Assembly: GCA_963747515.1 (NCBI GenBank)
Contig: CAVVFN010000003.1
Location: 558,001 to 622,000, forward strand
DNA length: 64,000 nt
Origin: Mariniphaga sp963747515
Lineage (GTDB): Bacteria > Bacteroidota > Bacteroidia > Bacteroidales > Prolixibacteraceae
Direction: 5' to 3'
Numbering within the stretch: the stretch's first letter is position 1; every line of letters starts with the position of its first letter. The translations under genes and the position numbers were made by a program. Shown piece after piece: positions 27,557 to 35,841 of the stretch. The notes below the pieces were generated by a model that saw only the letters and a list, made by a program, of their open reading frames with translations, made no database searches and was not told where the DNA came from.

Positions 27557-28687
27557 ATGAAGATTACTTTATTCGCATCTCTTGGGTTGTTTTCAGTACT
27601 GTTTTCTTATGGGCAATCTTTCGAATTTGAAGTACATAAGCTGGGAGATTTTGGTTATAACTTTGGTGCCACTTCACTTGTGGACGTAAACAAGGATGGC
27701 AAGCTCGATTATGTTTACGGACAGCGGGGAACTATGTACTGGATGGAGTATAAATCACCATCTGAATGGAAGTTGCATGATATTGGTACAGGTGCCCGGA
27801 CAGATGTAGGTGGTACTGCCCATGATGTTAATAACGATGGCTGGATTGACTTTGTTGTAGGTGACTCCTGGTTTGAAAATACAGGAAAACCTGAAAAGGA
27901 GAAGTTTATCCTTCATCGTAAAAATATGATTGCTGCCCATGATAATGTTATTGCAGATATTGACGGGGATGGGATTGAAGACATAGTTTCCGTTTCCAAT
28001 AGTTTGGAGCATCCGGTAACTGCATGGTATAAAATACCAGAAGATTATAAAGAAAACTGGAATTATACTAAAATTGGCACAGGTATACATGGAGGAATAG
28101 GGCCAAAGGGATATGGCGATTTGAACAATGACGGAAATATGGATATTGTAAGAGGGGATATATGGTTTGAAAACGTAGAAGGAGATGGCAAAACATGGAA
28201 AGAGCATAAACTTGTACCAGAAGGAGGAAGCCGTCCCGATCGTTTTGGACTTGCTTTAAAAACATGGGTAGTTGATATGAACAATGATGGTATGTTGGAT
28301 ATTGTGCAGGCAGAGGCTGATACCCCAAATGGCAGGGTTTACTGGTGGAAGAATGTAAATAATGGAGACAATTTTACTTTCCATCTTATTTCGGAGGATT
28401 CTACGGATCAGGATTTTCACTCTCTCGCTGTTGCTGATTTTAATGGCAATGGTTTTTTGGATGTAGCATCAGGTGGTGGTCCGCTTACTCCAGGAGTGAA
28501 AAAATTCTTTATCTGGGAAAATGTGAAAGGAGATGCAAGCTTATGGAAAGAACACCTGATTCTGGAAGGATTTGAAGTACATGAAATAGTTGCCGCTGAT
28601 GTGGATAAAGATGGTGATGTGGATATTTTTTCAAAACCATGGAAGCCAGGGCAGCATATATATTTTGAAAACAAACAGGTAAAATAG
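27557..28687 (+). CDS. FG-GAP/VCBS-repeat secreted beta-propeller
   Basis: This 376-residue protein has a signal peptide (1-19) and seven calcium-loop repeats: DVNKDGKLDY, DVNNDGWIDF, DIDGDGIEDI, DLNNDGNMDI, DMNNDGMLDI, DFNGNGFLDV and DVDKDGDVDI. This fits a complete seven-bladed propeller. No catalytic residues are obvious, although some related propellers are lyases. A glycan-binding or lyase role is possible. It opens the long plus-strand gene run, with the MFS transporter gene 114 nt downstream. Confidence 0.8.
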   Translation: MKITLFASLGLFSVLFSYGQSFEFEVHKLGDFGYNFGATSLVDVNKDGKLDYVYGQRGTMYWMEYKSPSEWKLHDIGTGARTDVGGTAHDVNNDGWIDFVVGDSWFENTGKPEKEKFILHRKNMIAAHDNVIADIDGDGIEDIVSVSNSLEHPVTAWYKIPEDYKENWNYTKIGTGIHGGIGPKGYGDLNNDGNMDIVRGDIWFENVEGDGKTWKEHKLVPEGGSRPDRFGLALKTWVVDMNNDGMLDIVQAEADTPNGRVYWWKNVNNGDNFTFHLISEDSTDQDFHSLAVADFNGNGFLDVASGGGPLTPGVKKFFIWENVKGDASLWKEHLILEGFEVHEIVAADVDKDGDVDIFSKPWKPGQHIYFENKQVK

Positions 28688-28801
28688 GAGATGTGATTAT
28701 TATATTTGCCAAAGATTACAGATATGTTTAAAACAGCTGGTTTACCAGCCAACAGAATTCAATAAACCAAAACCAAATTTCTTGTCCTTTTTAATAGAAA
28801 G

Positions 28802-30076
28802 ATGATTAAAAAACCACTTGTTCCTGTAAGATTTAAAATGGTATTGGGAACATTTATTCTTGCGATGAATGTATTGATAGATCGCATTTTTATATCTGTT
28901 GCCAAAGAACCTATTTCAGAATCCTTATCATTCAGTGAAGGACAAATGGGGTGGGTATTATCGATTTTTGCACTGGGGTATGCCCTGTTTCAAACACCTT
29001 CCGGAATAATGGCAGATCGGTTTGGTCCCAGGAAAATATTGACAGCAGTTGTAACCCTCTGGTCGGTTTTTGCTGCCTTATCGGGTGCAGCATGGAATTT
29101 TCTTTCCATGATGGTTGTGCGTTTTCTGTTCGGTGCCGGAGAAGCGGGTGCATTTCCAGCCATGTCGAGAGCTGTTTATTCATGGATACCTCTGAAGGAA
29201 AGGGGAATTGTTAATGGAATCAACTTTTCGGGAGGTCGTGTCGGAGCAGCGCTTTCCATGTTATTTATGCCCTGGTTGCTGCATGCTGCCGGTTGGCGAA
29301 TGGGCTTTGTATACCTCAGTCTGATTGGGATTTTTTGGGCGGTTATATGGTTTTGGTGGTTCAGGGACGATCCTACTCAACATCCAACCATTGGAGAAGA
29401 AGAAAAGGCCTATATTCTTAAAAACAGACAACGTGATGAGGTTAAAAAGACAATTGAAAAGAAAAGCATTTCAATGCAGACTTTATTCGGCTCGAAGAAC
29501 ATGTGGCTTTTAATGGTTCAGTATTTTGCCAGTAATTTTACGTTCTTTTTTGCCCTGAGCTGGATGTTTCCGTATATTCAGACAAAATATAACCTAACGC
29601 CGGCTGAAGCAGGAATGTATTCTGCCTTTCCACTGATTTTCGGTGCTCTTGGAAACTGGTTTTCAGGATGGATGGTTGATTTTCTTTACAAGAAGGTTAA
29701 CTGGACGTTTTCGCGTAAATTCACCGGGATTGTTGGGTTTATCTTAGCTGCTGCTGGATTACTTGCCAGTGGCTATATGGCAACACCTTTTTATGCCGTG
29801 GTGTTTCTTTCACTGGCTACCTTTGGTGCAGATATGACGCTTAGTCCCTCTTGGTCGGTGTGCAACGATACAGGCAAGGAAAACTCAGGAGCAGTCTCGG
29901 GGACAATGAATATGGCTGGAAACCTGGGCTCGTTTTTAACTGCCCTGGCATTCCCTTATTTGAAAGTATGGTCGGGATCGGTAATGCCTTTCTTCTTTAT
30001 TGGAGCAGGGTTGAACCTGCTTGCAATTTTATTATGGACAAGAATAAAGCCTGAAAAATCGATTGAAGAATACTAA
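28802..30076 (+). CDS. MFS transporter, ACS (hexuronate/sugar-acid) type
   Basis: This 424-residue protein has twelve hydrophobic helices. The loop motif G-x-x-ADRFGPRK (D72 to K78) lies after helix 2, and a long charged loop sits between helices 6 and 7 (about 190-225). GAGEAGAFPAMSRA and NGINFSGGRVG resemble the anion:cation symporter subfamily that imports hexuronates, galactonate or glucarate with protons. It likely takes up a sugar acid released by the nearby lyases and glycosidases. Cytoplasmic isomerase genes follow 44 nt and 614 nt later, supporting a catabolic operon. Specificity is inferred from subfamily and neighbours. Confidence 0.75.
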   Translation: MIKKPLVPVRFKMVLGTFILAMNVLIDRIFISVAKEPISESLSFSEGQMGWVLSIFALGYALFQTPSGIMADRFGPRKILTAVVTLWSVFAALSGAAWNFLSMMVVRFLFGAGEAGAFPAMSRAVYSWIPLKERGIVNGINFSGGRVGAALSMLFMPWLLHAAGWRMGFVYLSLIGIFWAVIWFWWFRDDPTQHPTIGEEEKAYILKNRQRDEVKKTIEKKSISMQTLFGSKNMWLLMVQYFASNFTFFFALSWMFPYIQTKYNLTPAEAGMYSAFPLIFGALGNWFSGWMVDFLYKKVNWTFSRKFTGIVGFILAAAGLLASGYMATPFYAVVFLSLATFGADMTLSPSWSVCNDTGKENSGAVSGTMNMAGNLGSFLTALAFPYLKVWSGSVMPFFFIGAGLNLLAILLWTRIKPEKSIEEY

Positions 30077-30120
30077 ATGAAATTAAATAACGATGCATCA
30101 AAATTGATATTAAATTAGAA

Positions 30121-30666
30121 ATGATTACACGGAAACTTTATACTGAGGTTCAAAAAAAGGCGCTTGAGTTGATTGATAAGGCCGGTATTTATATTACATC
30201 TGCCGAACGGAAGAAAATAGCGGTTGCTGATTTTGGGCTTAGCGATATATATAATGAAGGGATTCAGGTGCTTACTTTTTTCGAAACCGATCGGATAGCA
30301 GGTAAAATCCTGGTGCTTTTGCCAAATCAGACGGAACCCGAACATTGGCATCCTCCCGTTGGCAGTGATCCTGGAAAGCAGGAGATAATCCGTGCATTGT
30401 GGGGTGACCTTCGCTTTTATGTAGAAGGATTAAATAACATGAAGGAAGGGTTTATCCCGAGGGGCAGGGAAGATTCATATCGGTTACGCCACGAGATAAT
30501 TCTTCATCCGGGCGACCAGTTGATTTTCCAACCCGGAGAAAAGCATTGGTTCCAGGCAGGTTCTCAGGGTGCGGTGATGTATTCTTTTTCCACTACCGTA
30601 CGCGATGTTCTTGATGGTTTTACCAATCCGGACATTATACGTGAAACTAAAATTACAGAAGATTAG
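30121..30666 (+). CDS. D-lyxose isomerase-like cupin
   Basis: This 181-residue cytoplasmic protein matches the D-lyxose ketol-isomerase cupin family. The metal-site motif EHWHPPVG (H75, H77) is followed by E88 and a second-motif histidine H142 in KHWFQAG. FSTTVRDVLDGFT near the end is also family-typical. Known members interconvert D-lyxose with D-xylulose and D-mannose with D-fructose using a divalent metal. In this operon it may convert an imported aldose or ketose. It is 44 nt after the transporter and 24 nt before the TIM-barrel isomerase. Confidence 0.72.
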   Translation: MITRKLYTEVQKKALELIDKAGIYITSAERKKIAVADFGLSDIYNEGIQVLTFFETDRIAGKILVLLPNQTEPEHWHPPVGSDPGKQEIIRALWGDLRFYVEGLNNMKEGFIPRGREDSYRLRHEIILHPGDQLIFQPGEKHWFQAGSQGAVMYSFSTTVRDVLDGFTNPDIIRETKITED

Positions 30667-30690
30667 CCCCTGTTATTAAAAATTATTACT

Positions 30691-31653
30691 ATGAAGCAAA
30701 GTATTATTATATCTTTTTTAGGAAAAACACAGGATCGTTTTTCCGAATACCATTCACCTACTACTACCCGTGAACGGCTTGAATTAACAAAAAAGGTTAA
30801 TGGAGTTACCGGGGTAGAAATGGTTTATCCTTATGAAACCGGAGAACCAAAGGAAACAAAAGCATGGATGGATGAACTGGGATTGGAATTTGCTGCAATT
30901 AATGCAAATATTAAGAAAGACATTGATCTTGTTCCGGGATCATTGTCGAGGCCAGACAAGGCAGTACGCAATAAAGCCATTTCAATTATAAAAGGAGCAA
31001 AAGATTATGCAAAAAAAGTTGGTGCTCCGCTGGTTACCTGCTGTCCACTGGCCGATGGATACGATAACCTCTTCCAGGTAAATTACGGTCAGGCATGGAA
31101 AAACCTTGTTGACGGCATTGCAGAAGCTGCAGATTATCTCCCTGAAATCCCATTATTTGTCGAATATAAATACAACGAAACCAGGGTACATTGCCACATT
31201 GATTCATGCGCCAAAACACTTCTCCTGCTTAAACAGGTTAATAACCCCGCAATGGGGGTTACCCTCGATTTTGGCCATTCCCTTCTGGCGCACGAAAATC
31301 CTGCTCAGGCTATAGCTTTGTGTGTTGAGAATAATGTTGATTATTATCTGCATACAAACGATAACGACTGGAATTTTGACTGGGATTTGATTGGTGGTTC
31401 CCGTAATTTCTTGCATTATGTGGAATTTATGTTTTATGCACATGAATACGGATACGACAAATATTTTACTACCGATGCTTCGCCTAGAATTTTTGATATT
31501 TTTGAATTTTTCAATGTTCATGGTTCCTTATCGGAGGGCATATGGAATCTTGCCGGACAACTTGACCGTAAGAAGTATTTTAAGCTGATGAAGGAAGAAA
31601 AGGCAATGGAATTAATGAAGCTGGTGAAAGAGGAAATATACAGGTTAAAATAA
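30691..31653 (+). CDS. Sugar isomerase/epimerase, TIM-barrel (xylose-isomerase-like)
   Basis: This 320-residue cytoplasmic protein lacks a signal peptide. It has the xylose-isomerase/AP-endonuclease-2 TIM-barrel layout. FVEYKYNE (metal-binding Glu), TLDFGHS (Asp and His), and HTNDNDWNFDWDLIGG (His, Asp) supply the usual metal and catalytic ligands. Enzymes of this fold epimerise or isomerise ketoses and sugar acids. It follows the lyxose-isomerase-like gene by 24 nt, so the two are likely sequential steps of one pathway. The exact substrate is not determined. Confidence 0.72.
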   Translation: MKQSIIISFLGKTQDRFSEYHSPTTTRERLELTKKVNGVTGVEMVYPYETGEPKETKAWMDELGLEFAAINANIKKDIDLVPGSLSRPDKAVRNKAISIIKGAKDYAKKVGAPLVTCCPLADGYDNLFQVNYGQAWKNLVDGIAEAADYLPEIPLFVEYKYNETRVHCHIDSCAKTLLLLKQVNNPAMGVTLDFGHSLLAHENPAQAIALCVENNVDYYLHTNDNDWNFDWDLIGGSRNFLHYVEFMFYAHEYGYDKYFTTDASPRIFDIFEFFNVHGSLSEGIWNLAGQLDRKKYFKLMKEEKAMELMKLVKEEIYRLK

Positions 31654-31702
31654 AAAAAAGTATCAGTAGGGAGTTGGTTTTTTAAAGAAAAAATATTTAG
31701 AT

Positions 31703-33721
31703 ATGAGAGTTGTATTTTCTTTTTTATGGATAATTCTGATGCTATCTTCGTTCTTTCCTTTTGCACGGGTTAATGCTCAAGAAACAGAAAAGGAGATAAA
31801 GCGGACCCTTCCGTTTTCATTTTCATTATTGAATTTTACCGATCCTCAACAGCGATTTGAAAGCGGTAATGGAAAAGTAGAATTATCGGGAGAAATGAAA
31901 CAATGGCATAAGGTAACGCTTACATTGAATGGCCCCTTTGCACATGAGCTGGATGATGAGCCTAATCCCTTTACCGATTACCGCATGACTGTCCGATTTG
32001 TTCATGAATCGGGTGAACCCATATATGAAGTTCCGGGATATTTTGCCGCCGACGGAAATGCGGCAAATACAGGAGCCGACAGTGGAATAAAATGGAGGGC
32101 TCATCTTTCTCCCGATAAAGCCGGCAAATGGAACTATGAGATTTCATTTCTAAAAGGGGAACTGGTAGCGGTAATTGATGTGCCTTATTCAAAAGAACTT
32201 GCACCCTATAATGGCATAAAAGGAAATTTTACCATATTTCCCACCGATAAAACCGGACAGGATTTTAGGAGCAAGGGGAGACTGGAATACGTGGGGAAGC
32301 ATCACCTGCAATTTCAGGAAAATGGTGAATACTTTCTGAAAGCTGGTGTCGATTCACCTGAAACTTTTCTTGCCTATGCCGATTTCGATGCCACCTACAG
32401 CGGATACAGCGATGTATGGAGCACCCGTGTTCCCTTAAAACATTACAGGGAACATCTTGCCGACTGGAAGGAAGGAGATCCGGTATGGCAGGAAAAGAAA
32501 GGTAAAGGAATGATTGGCGCCTTAAATTATCTTTCTGCCAAAGGAATAAATGCTTTTTCTTTTTTAACCTATAATGCCGGAGGCGACGGCGACAATGTTT
32601 GGCCTTTTATTGAAAGGAATGAAAAATACAAATACGACTGTTCAAAACTTGACCAGTGGCAGATAGTTTTCGACCATGCCCAATCAAAAGGATTATATGC
32701 GCATTTTAAGACACAGGAAACAGAGATTGACGATGACGACTATCAAAGGACCAATGAAATCAGAGGAGTACCATATATTATCGAATCACTTGATGGTGGG
32801 GATCTGGGACCACAACGCAGATTGTATATCAGGGAACTCGTTGCCCGCTTTGGATATTTGCTTGCCCTGAACTGGAACCTGGGGGAGGAAAATATGCAAA
32901 CTACACAGCAACGAAAAGATATGGCCTGGTACTTTTATGAAATGGATCCATACAGAAGAAATATTGTGATGCATACATTTCCTACTGATGGGGTTAATAC
33001 CAGTTATCGCAGAGAAGGACAGGATAAGGCATATACACCTTTATTGGGTGATAATTCTCATCTGACAGGTGTATCCTTGCAGAATGAATGGGATGAAGTG
33101 CACAGGCGGACCTTAAAATGGGTAGAAGAATCGGAGAAAGCCGGAAAACCATGGGTAGTGGCAAGCGATGAGCAAAGTCCTTCCGGAACAGGCGTTCCAC
33201 CCGATCCGGGTTTCGGAAATTATGAGGAACTTAAATATACTATCCATGATATACGCAAGCAAACTTTGTGGGGTAACATTATGGCCGGGGGCGCCGGTGT
33301 AGAATATTATTTCGGAAATCGTCATCCTGACAGTGACATGCAGGCTGAAAATTACCGCAGCCGCAACAAATCGTGGGATTATTGTGCCATTGCTCTTACT
33401 TTCTTTGAAGAATACAAGATTCCATTCTGGGAAATGGATAACAGAAATTCCCTGATTTTTAATCCTGATAACAATAAAGACAAATATTGTTTTGGAAAAG
33501 ACGGAGAGATGTATCTGGTTTATCTGGGATATACAACTACATCGCAACTTGATCTAAAAAACAGTAAAGGTTCATATTCTGTAAAATGGTTTAATCCCCG
33601 TGAAGGAGGATCATTACAGGATGGAAGTGTTTCCCGTGTTAATGGTGGAGGAGTTGTTGATTTAGGTAAACCTCCAGTCAGTTCAGAGGAAGACTGGTTG
33701 GTTGTAATAAAAAAAATATAG
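31703..33721 (+). CDS. DUF5060-containing putative glycoside hydrolase
   Basis: This 672-residue secreted protein has a signal peptide (1-25). An N-terminal DUF5060 beta-sandwich spans about 38-160, then a TIM-barrel-like domain to about 560 and a small C-terminal beta domain resembling the putative collagen-binding domain. Candidate catalytic acids are E395/E396 in WNLGEEN and E490 in ASDEQ, whose spacing fits a clan-A retaining hydrolase. Members are found in PULs for ulvan and other marine polysaccharides. The spacing to the preceding gene is 49 nt. A second DUF5060-type gene lies just downstream after a small GlcG/HbpS gene. Glycan specificity is unknown. Confidence 0.72.
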   Translation: MRVVFSFLWIILMLSSFFPFARVNAQETEKEIKRTLPFSFSLLNFTDPQQRFESGNGKVELSGEMKQWHKVTLTLNGPFAHELDDEPNPFTDYRMTVRFVHESGEPIYEVPGYFAADGNAANTGADSGIKWRAHLSPDKAGKWNYEISFLKGELVAVIDVPYSKELAPYNGIKGNFTIFPTDKTGQDFRSKGRLEYVGKHHLQFQENGEYFLKAGVDSPETFLAYADFDATYSGYSDVWSTRVPLKHYREHLADWKEGDPVWQEKKGKGMIGALNYLSAKGINAFSFLTYNAGGDGDNVWPFIERNEKYKYDCSKLDQWQIVFDHAQSKGLYAHFKTQETEIDDDDYQRTNEIRGVPYIIESLDGGDLGPQRRLYIRELVARFGYLLALNWNLGEENMQTTQQRKDMAWYFYEMDPYRRNIVMHTFPTDGVNTSYRREGQDKAYTPLLGDNSHLTGVSLQNEWDEVHRRTLKWVEESEKAGKPWVVASDEQSPSGTGVPPDPGFGNYEELKYTIHDIRKQTLWGNIMAGGAGVEYYFGNRHPDSDMQAENYRSRNKSWDYCAIALTFFEEYKIPFWEMDNRNSLIFNPDNNKDKYCFGKDGEMYLVYLGYTTTSQLDLKNSKGSYSVKWFNPREGGSLQDGSVSRVNGGGVVDLGKPPVSSEEDWLVVIKKI

Positions 33722-33742
33722 AATTTTAAAATTTTCAGAATT

Positions 33743-34171
33743 ATGTCTGACATGTTTTTAAAAAGCGGCCGGATAAACCTTAAAGGGGCAAAGCTGTTGG
33801 CTGACGCAGCCCGAAAAGAAGCAGAAAAAAGAAATGTACCTGGCGCGGTTGCCATTGTTGACGAAGGCTGCAATCTTGTATATTTGGAACGCTGGGACGG
33901 AAGTATGCCCTATGCTCCTAAAATTGCCATAAATAAAGCCAGTTCTGCAGTTGGATTTGGGCGGCCTACAATCAGACTGGAAGATGTAATACTTGAAGGA
34001 CGAACGCCTATGCTCAGCCTTACCCATACAGTTGATTATGCTCCCCTTAAAGGTGGTTACCCTATTGAGACAGATGGTATTATTGTAGGGGGTATTGCAG
34101 TTGCGGGAGCATTGACTGCTGAAAACGATGAGCTAATAGCACTGGCTGCATTGAAAATATTGGAAAAATAG
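33743..34171 (+). CDS. GlcG/HbpS-family protein
   Basis: This 142-residue protein has no signal peptide and has the GlcG/HbpS fold. AAK-x-x-AEKRNVPGAVAIVDEGCNLV lies at the N-terminus, KASSAVGFG in the middle, and GIIVGGIAVAGALTAENDELIA near the end. Members include the haem-binding HbpS of Streptomyces and the GlcG protein of glycolate operons; most have no proven function. It is packed 21 nt after one DUF5060 gene and 6 nt before the next, so it is co-expressed with them. It may act on a small acid product or as a cofactor-binding accessory. Confidence 0.72.
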   Translation: MSDMFLKSGRINLKGAKLLADAARKEAEKRNVPGAVAIVDEGCNLVYLERWDGSMPYAPKIAINKASSAVGFGRPTIRLEDVILEGRTPMLSLTHTVDYAPLKGGYPIETDGIIVGGIAVAGALTAENDELIALAALKILEK

Positions 34172-34177
34172 ATAAAA

Positions 34178-35830
34178 ATGAATATTGGGTCCAAAATAAT
34201 TTTTTTGATACTGATGGTGGCCCTTATAAAGGCAGGTTTTAGCCAGGAACGACTGCCGGCAGCTTTAAAAAATAAAACCGTTGAGACTTATACTGCTGTT
34301 GATTTGGTGTTTAACAATAAAATAATAGCAGGGGTAAATCCTTTTGATCTGACATTTGGTGCTGTGTTTACTGCACCCGATAACAGCATGCTGACCGTGA
34401 ATGGATTTTATAATGGAAAGGATGAATTTGTAATTCGTTTTTCTCCAACAATGGCTGGAATATGGTCATATCTGACTTTTTCCTCAATACCCGGAATGTC
34501 GGGTAAGAATGGGGAGTTAACGTCAATCAAAAATGACAATCCAGATATTCATGGTCCGGTAGTGATAAATTCCAATTTGCCACAAAAGTTTGTTTATCAT
34601 GATGGGACAACTTACTTTGCTCTGGCATTTGAGATGGACTGGTTGTTTGCACTGGATTATGAAAATTCTGAAGATATACCAAAGACTTCTCAGATAGTCC
34701 ATGAGATAAAAAAGAATGGGTTTAATCAGGTGGTTATGAATCTGTATGCATACGACGTAAAGTGGACAGTTGATAATGATATTCCACAAAAGTATGATTT
34801 TAAGGAACCTGATATTTTCCCTTTTGGAGGAACGAATAAAAATCCGGATTATACAACATTAAATGTTGATTTCTTCAAACATTTCGACCGGGTTATCAGC
34901 CATCTCGATAAAAATGGAATTGTTGCCCATTTAATGATATACGTCTGGAATAAAGAAGTAAACTGGCCTCCAATGTATTCCCCGGAAGATAACCGGTTCT
35001 TTGATTATGTGATAAAGCGGTATCAGGCATTTTCAAATATAATCTGGGATGTTTCAAAGGAGGCTCTGGATTACGGACGGTGCGATATTCCTTATATTAC
35101 TGAACGTATTGAGCGTATAAGGACGGGAGATGCCTATAATCGGTTAATCACCGTACACGATTATGAATACTGCTCGAGGGAGCCGGGAAAGGTGGATTTT
35201 ATCTCTATTCAAAACTGGCGATCGGATATATATTCATATTCCCTTGATGCTTATTTGCTGCACAATGATAAGCCTGTTATGAATATTGAAAACGGAGGCT
35301 ATGAAGAGGGACCTTACTTGTCGTATCAGGGGAATTATATTAATCCGAAAGTTTGTCTGATAAGAAATTATCAAATAGCCTTTGCCGGAGTTTATTCCAC
35401 TTACTACTGGCAAAATACGGCCTGGAACATTATCATATATGATCCGATGGATTCGGAACAAGTTATTAATAAACCGCGGTTTGATTTTTATAAGCATTTT
35501 CATGATTTCTTTCTAAAGTATAATTACAATTCCCTTTTGCCAGCTAAACAGAAACTTACCACCAACAGCATCAGGGGGATGGATAATTTATCCTCGGGCG
35601 GTTACCCGCTGACGAATGGAAAGGATTTGTATCTGTACCTGATACCTCCGGAGAATTATCAGGTGGCAGCTGTTGTTCCTGAACCCCGGAAGGGTGTTCT
35701 GAAAGTCTCCTGGTTCAATCCTTTTACGGGAGAATATTCACAGGAACATACACAGACGTGGGGGAGATGGAATACATTTAAAAGTCCCTGGCAGGATCAA
35801 TACAGCATATTAATATTAACAACTAAATAA
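34178..35830 (+). CDS. DUF5060/DUF4038-like putative glycoside hydrolase
   Basis: This 550-residue protein has a signal peptide (1-22). An N-terminal beta-sandwich of DUF5060 type spans about 35-130. A TIM-barrel follows with E295 in WDVSKEALDYG as candidate acid/base and E371 in MNIENGGYEEG as candidate nucleophile. A C-terminal beta-sandwich has the VSWFNPFTGEY pattern. It resembles the upstream DUF5060 protein and DUF4038/GH140-like enzymes. The intergenic gaps are 6 nt before and 11 nt after, so it is co-transcribed with GlcG/HbpS and the beta-helix gene. The substrate is unknown. Confidence 0.7.
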   Translation: MNIGSKIIFLILMVALIKAGFSQERLPAALKNKTVETYTAVDLVFNNKIIAGVNPFDLTFGAVFTAPDNSMLTVNGFYNGKDEFVIRFSPTMAGIWSYLTFSSIPGMSGKNGELTSIKNDNPDIHGPVVINSNLPQKFVYHDGTTYFALAFEMDWLFALDYENSEDIPKTSQIVHEIKKNGFNQVVMNLYAYDVKWTVDNDIPQKYDFKEPDIFPFGGTNKNPDYTTLNVDFFKHFDRVISHLDKNGIVAHLMIYVWNKEVNWPPMYSPEDNRFFDYVIKRYQAFSNIIWDVSKEALDYGRCDIPYITERIERIRTGDAYNRLITVHDYEYCSREPGKVDFISIQNWRSDIYSYSLDAYLLHNDKPVMNIENGGYEEGPYLSYQGNYINPKVCLIRNYQIAFAGVYSTYYWQNTAWNIIIYDPMDSEQVINKPRFDFYKHFHDFFLKYNYNSLLPAKQKLTTNSIRGMDNLSSGGYPLTNGKDLYLYLIPPENYQVAAVVPEPRKGVLKVSWFNPFTGEYSQEHTQTWGRWNTFKSPWQDQYSILILTTK

Positions 35831-35841
35831 ATTAAACAGTT

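Noticed and set aside
28733..28758. Small hairpin (GCTGG/CCAGC) after the FG-GAP gene as a terminator
   Set aside because: Only 5-bp arms and no T-run; the transporter downstream is probably co-transcribed.
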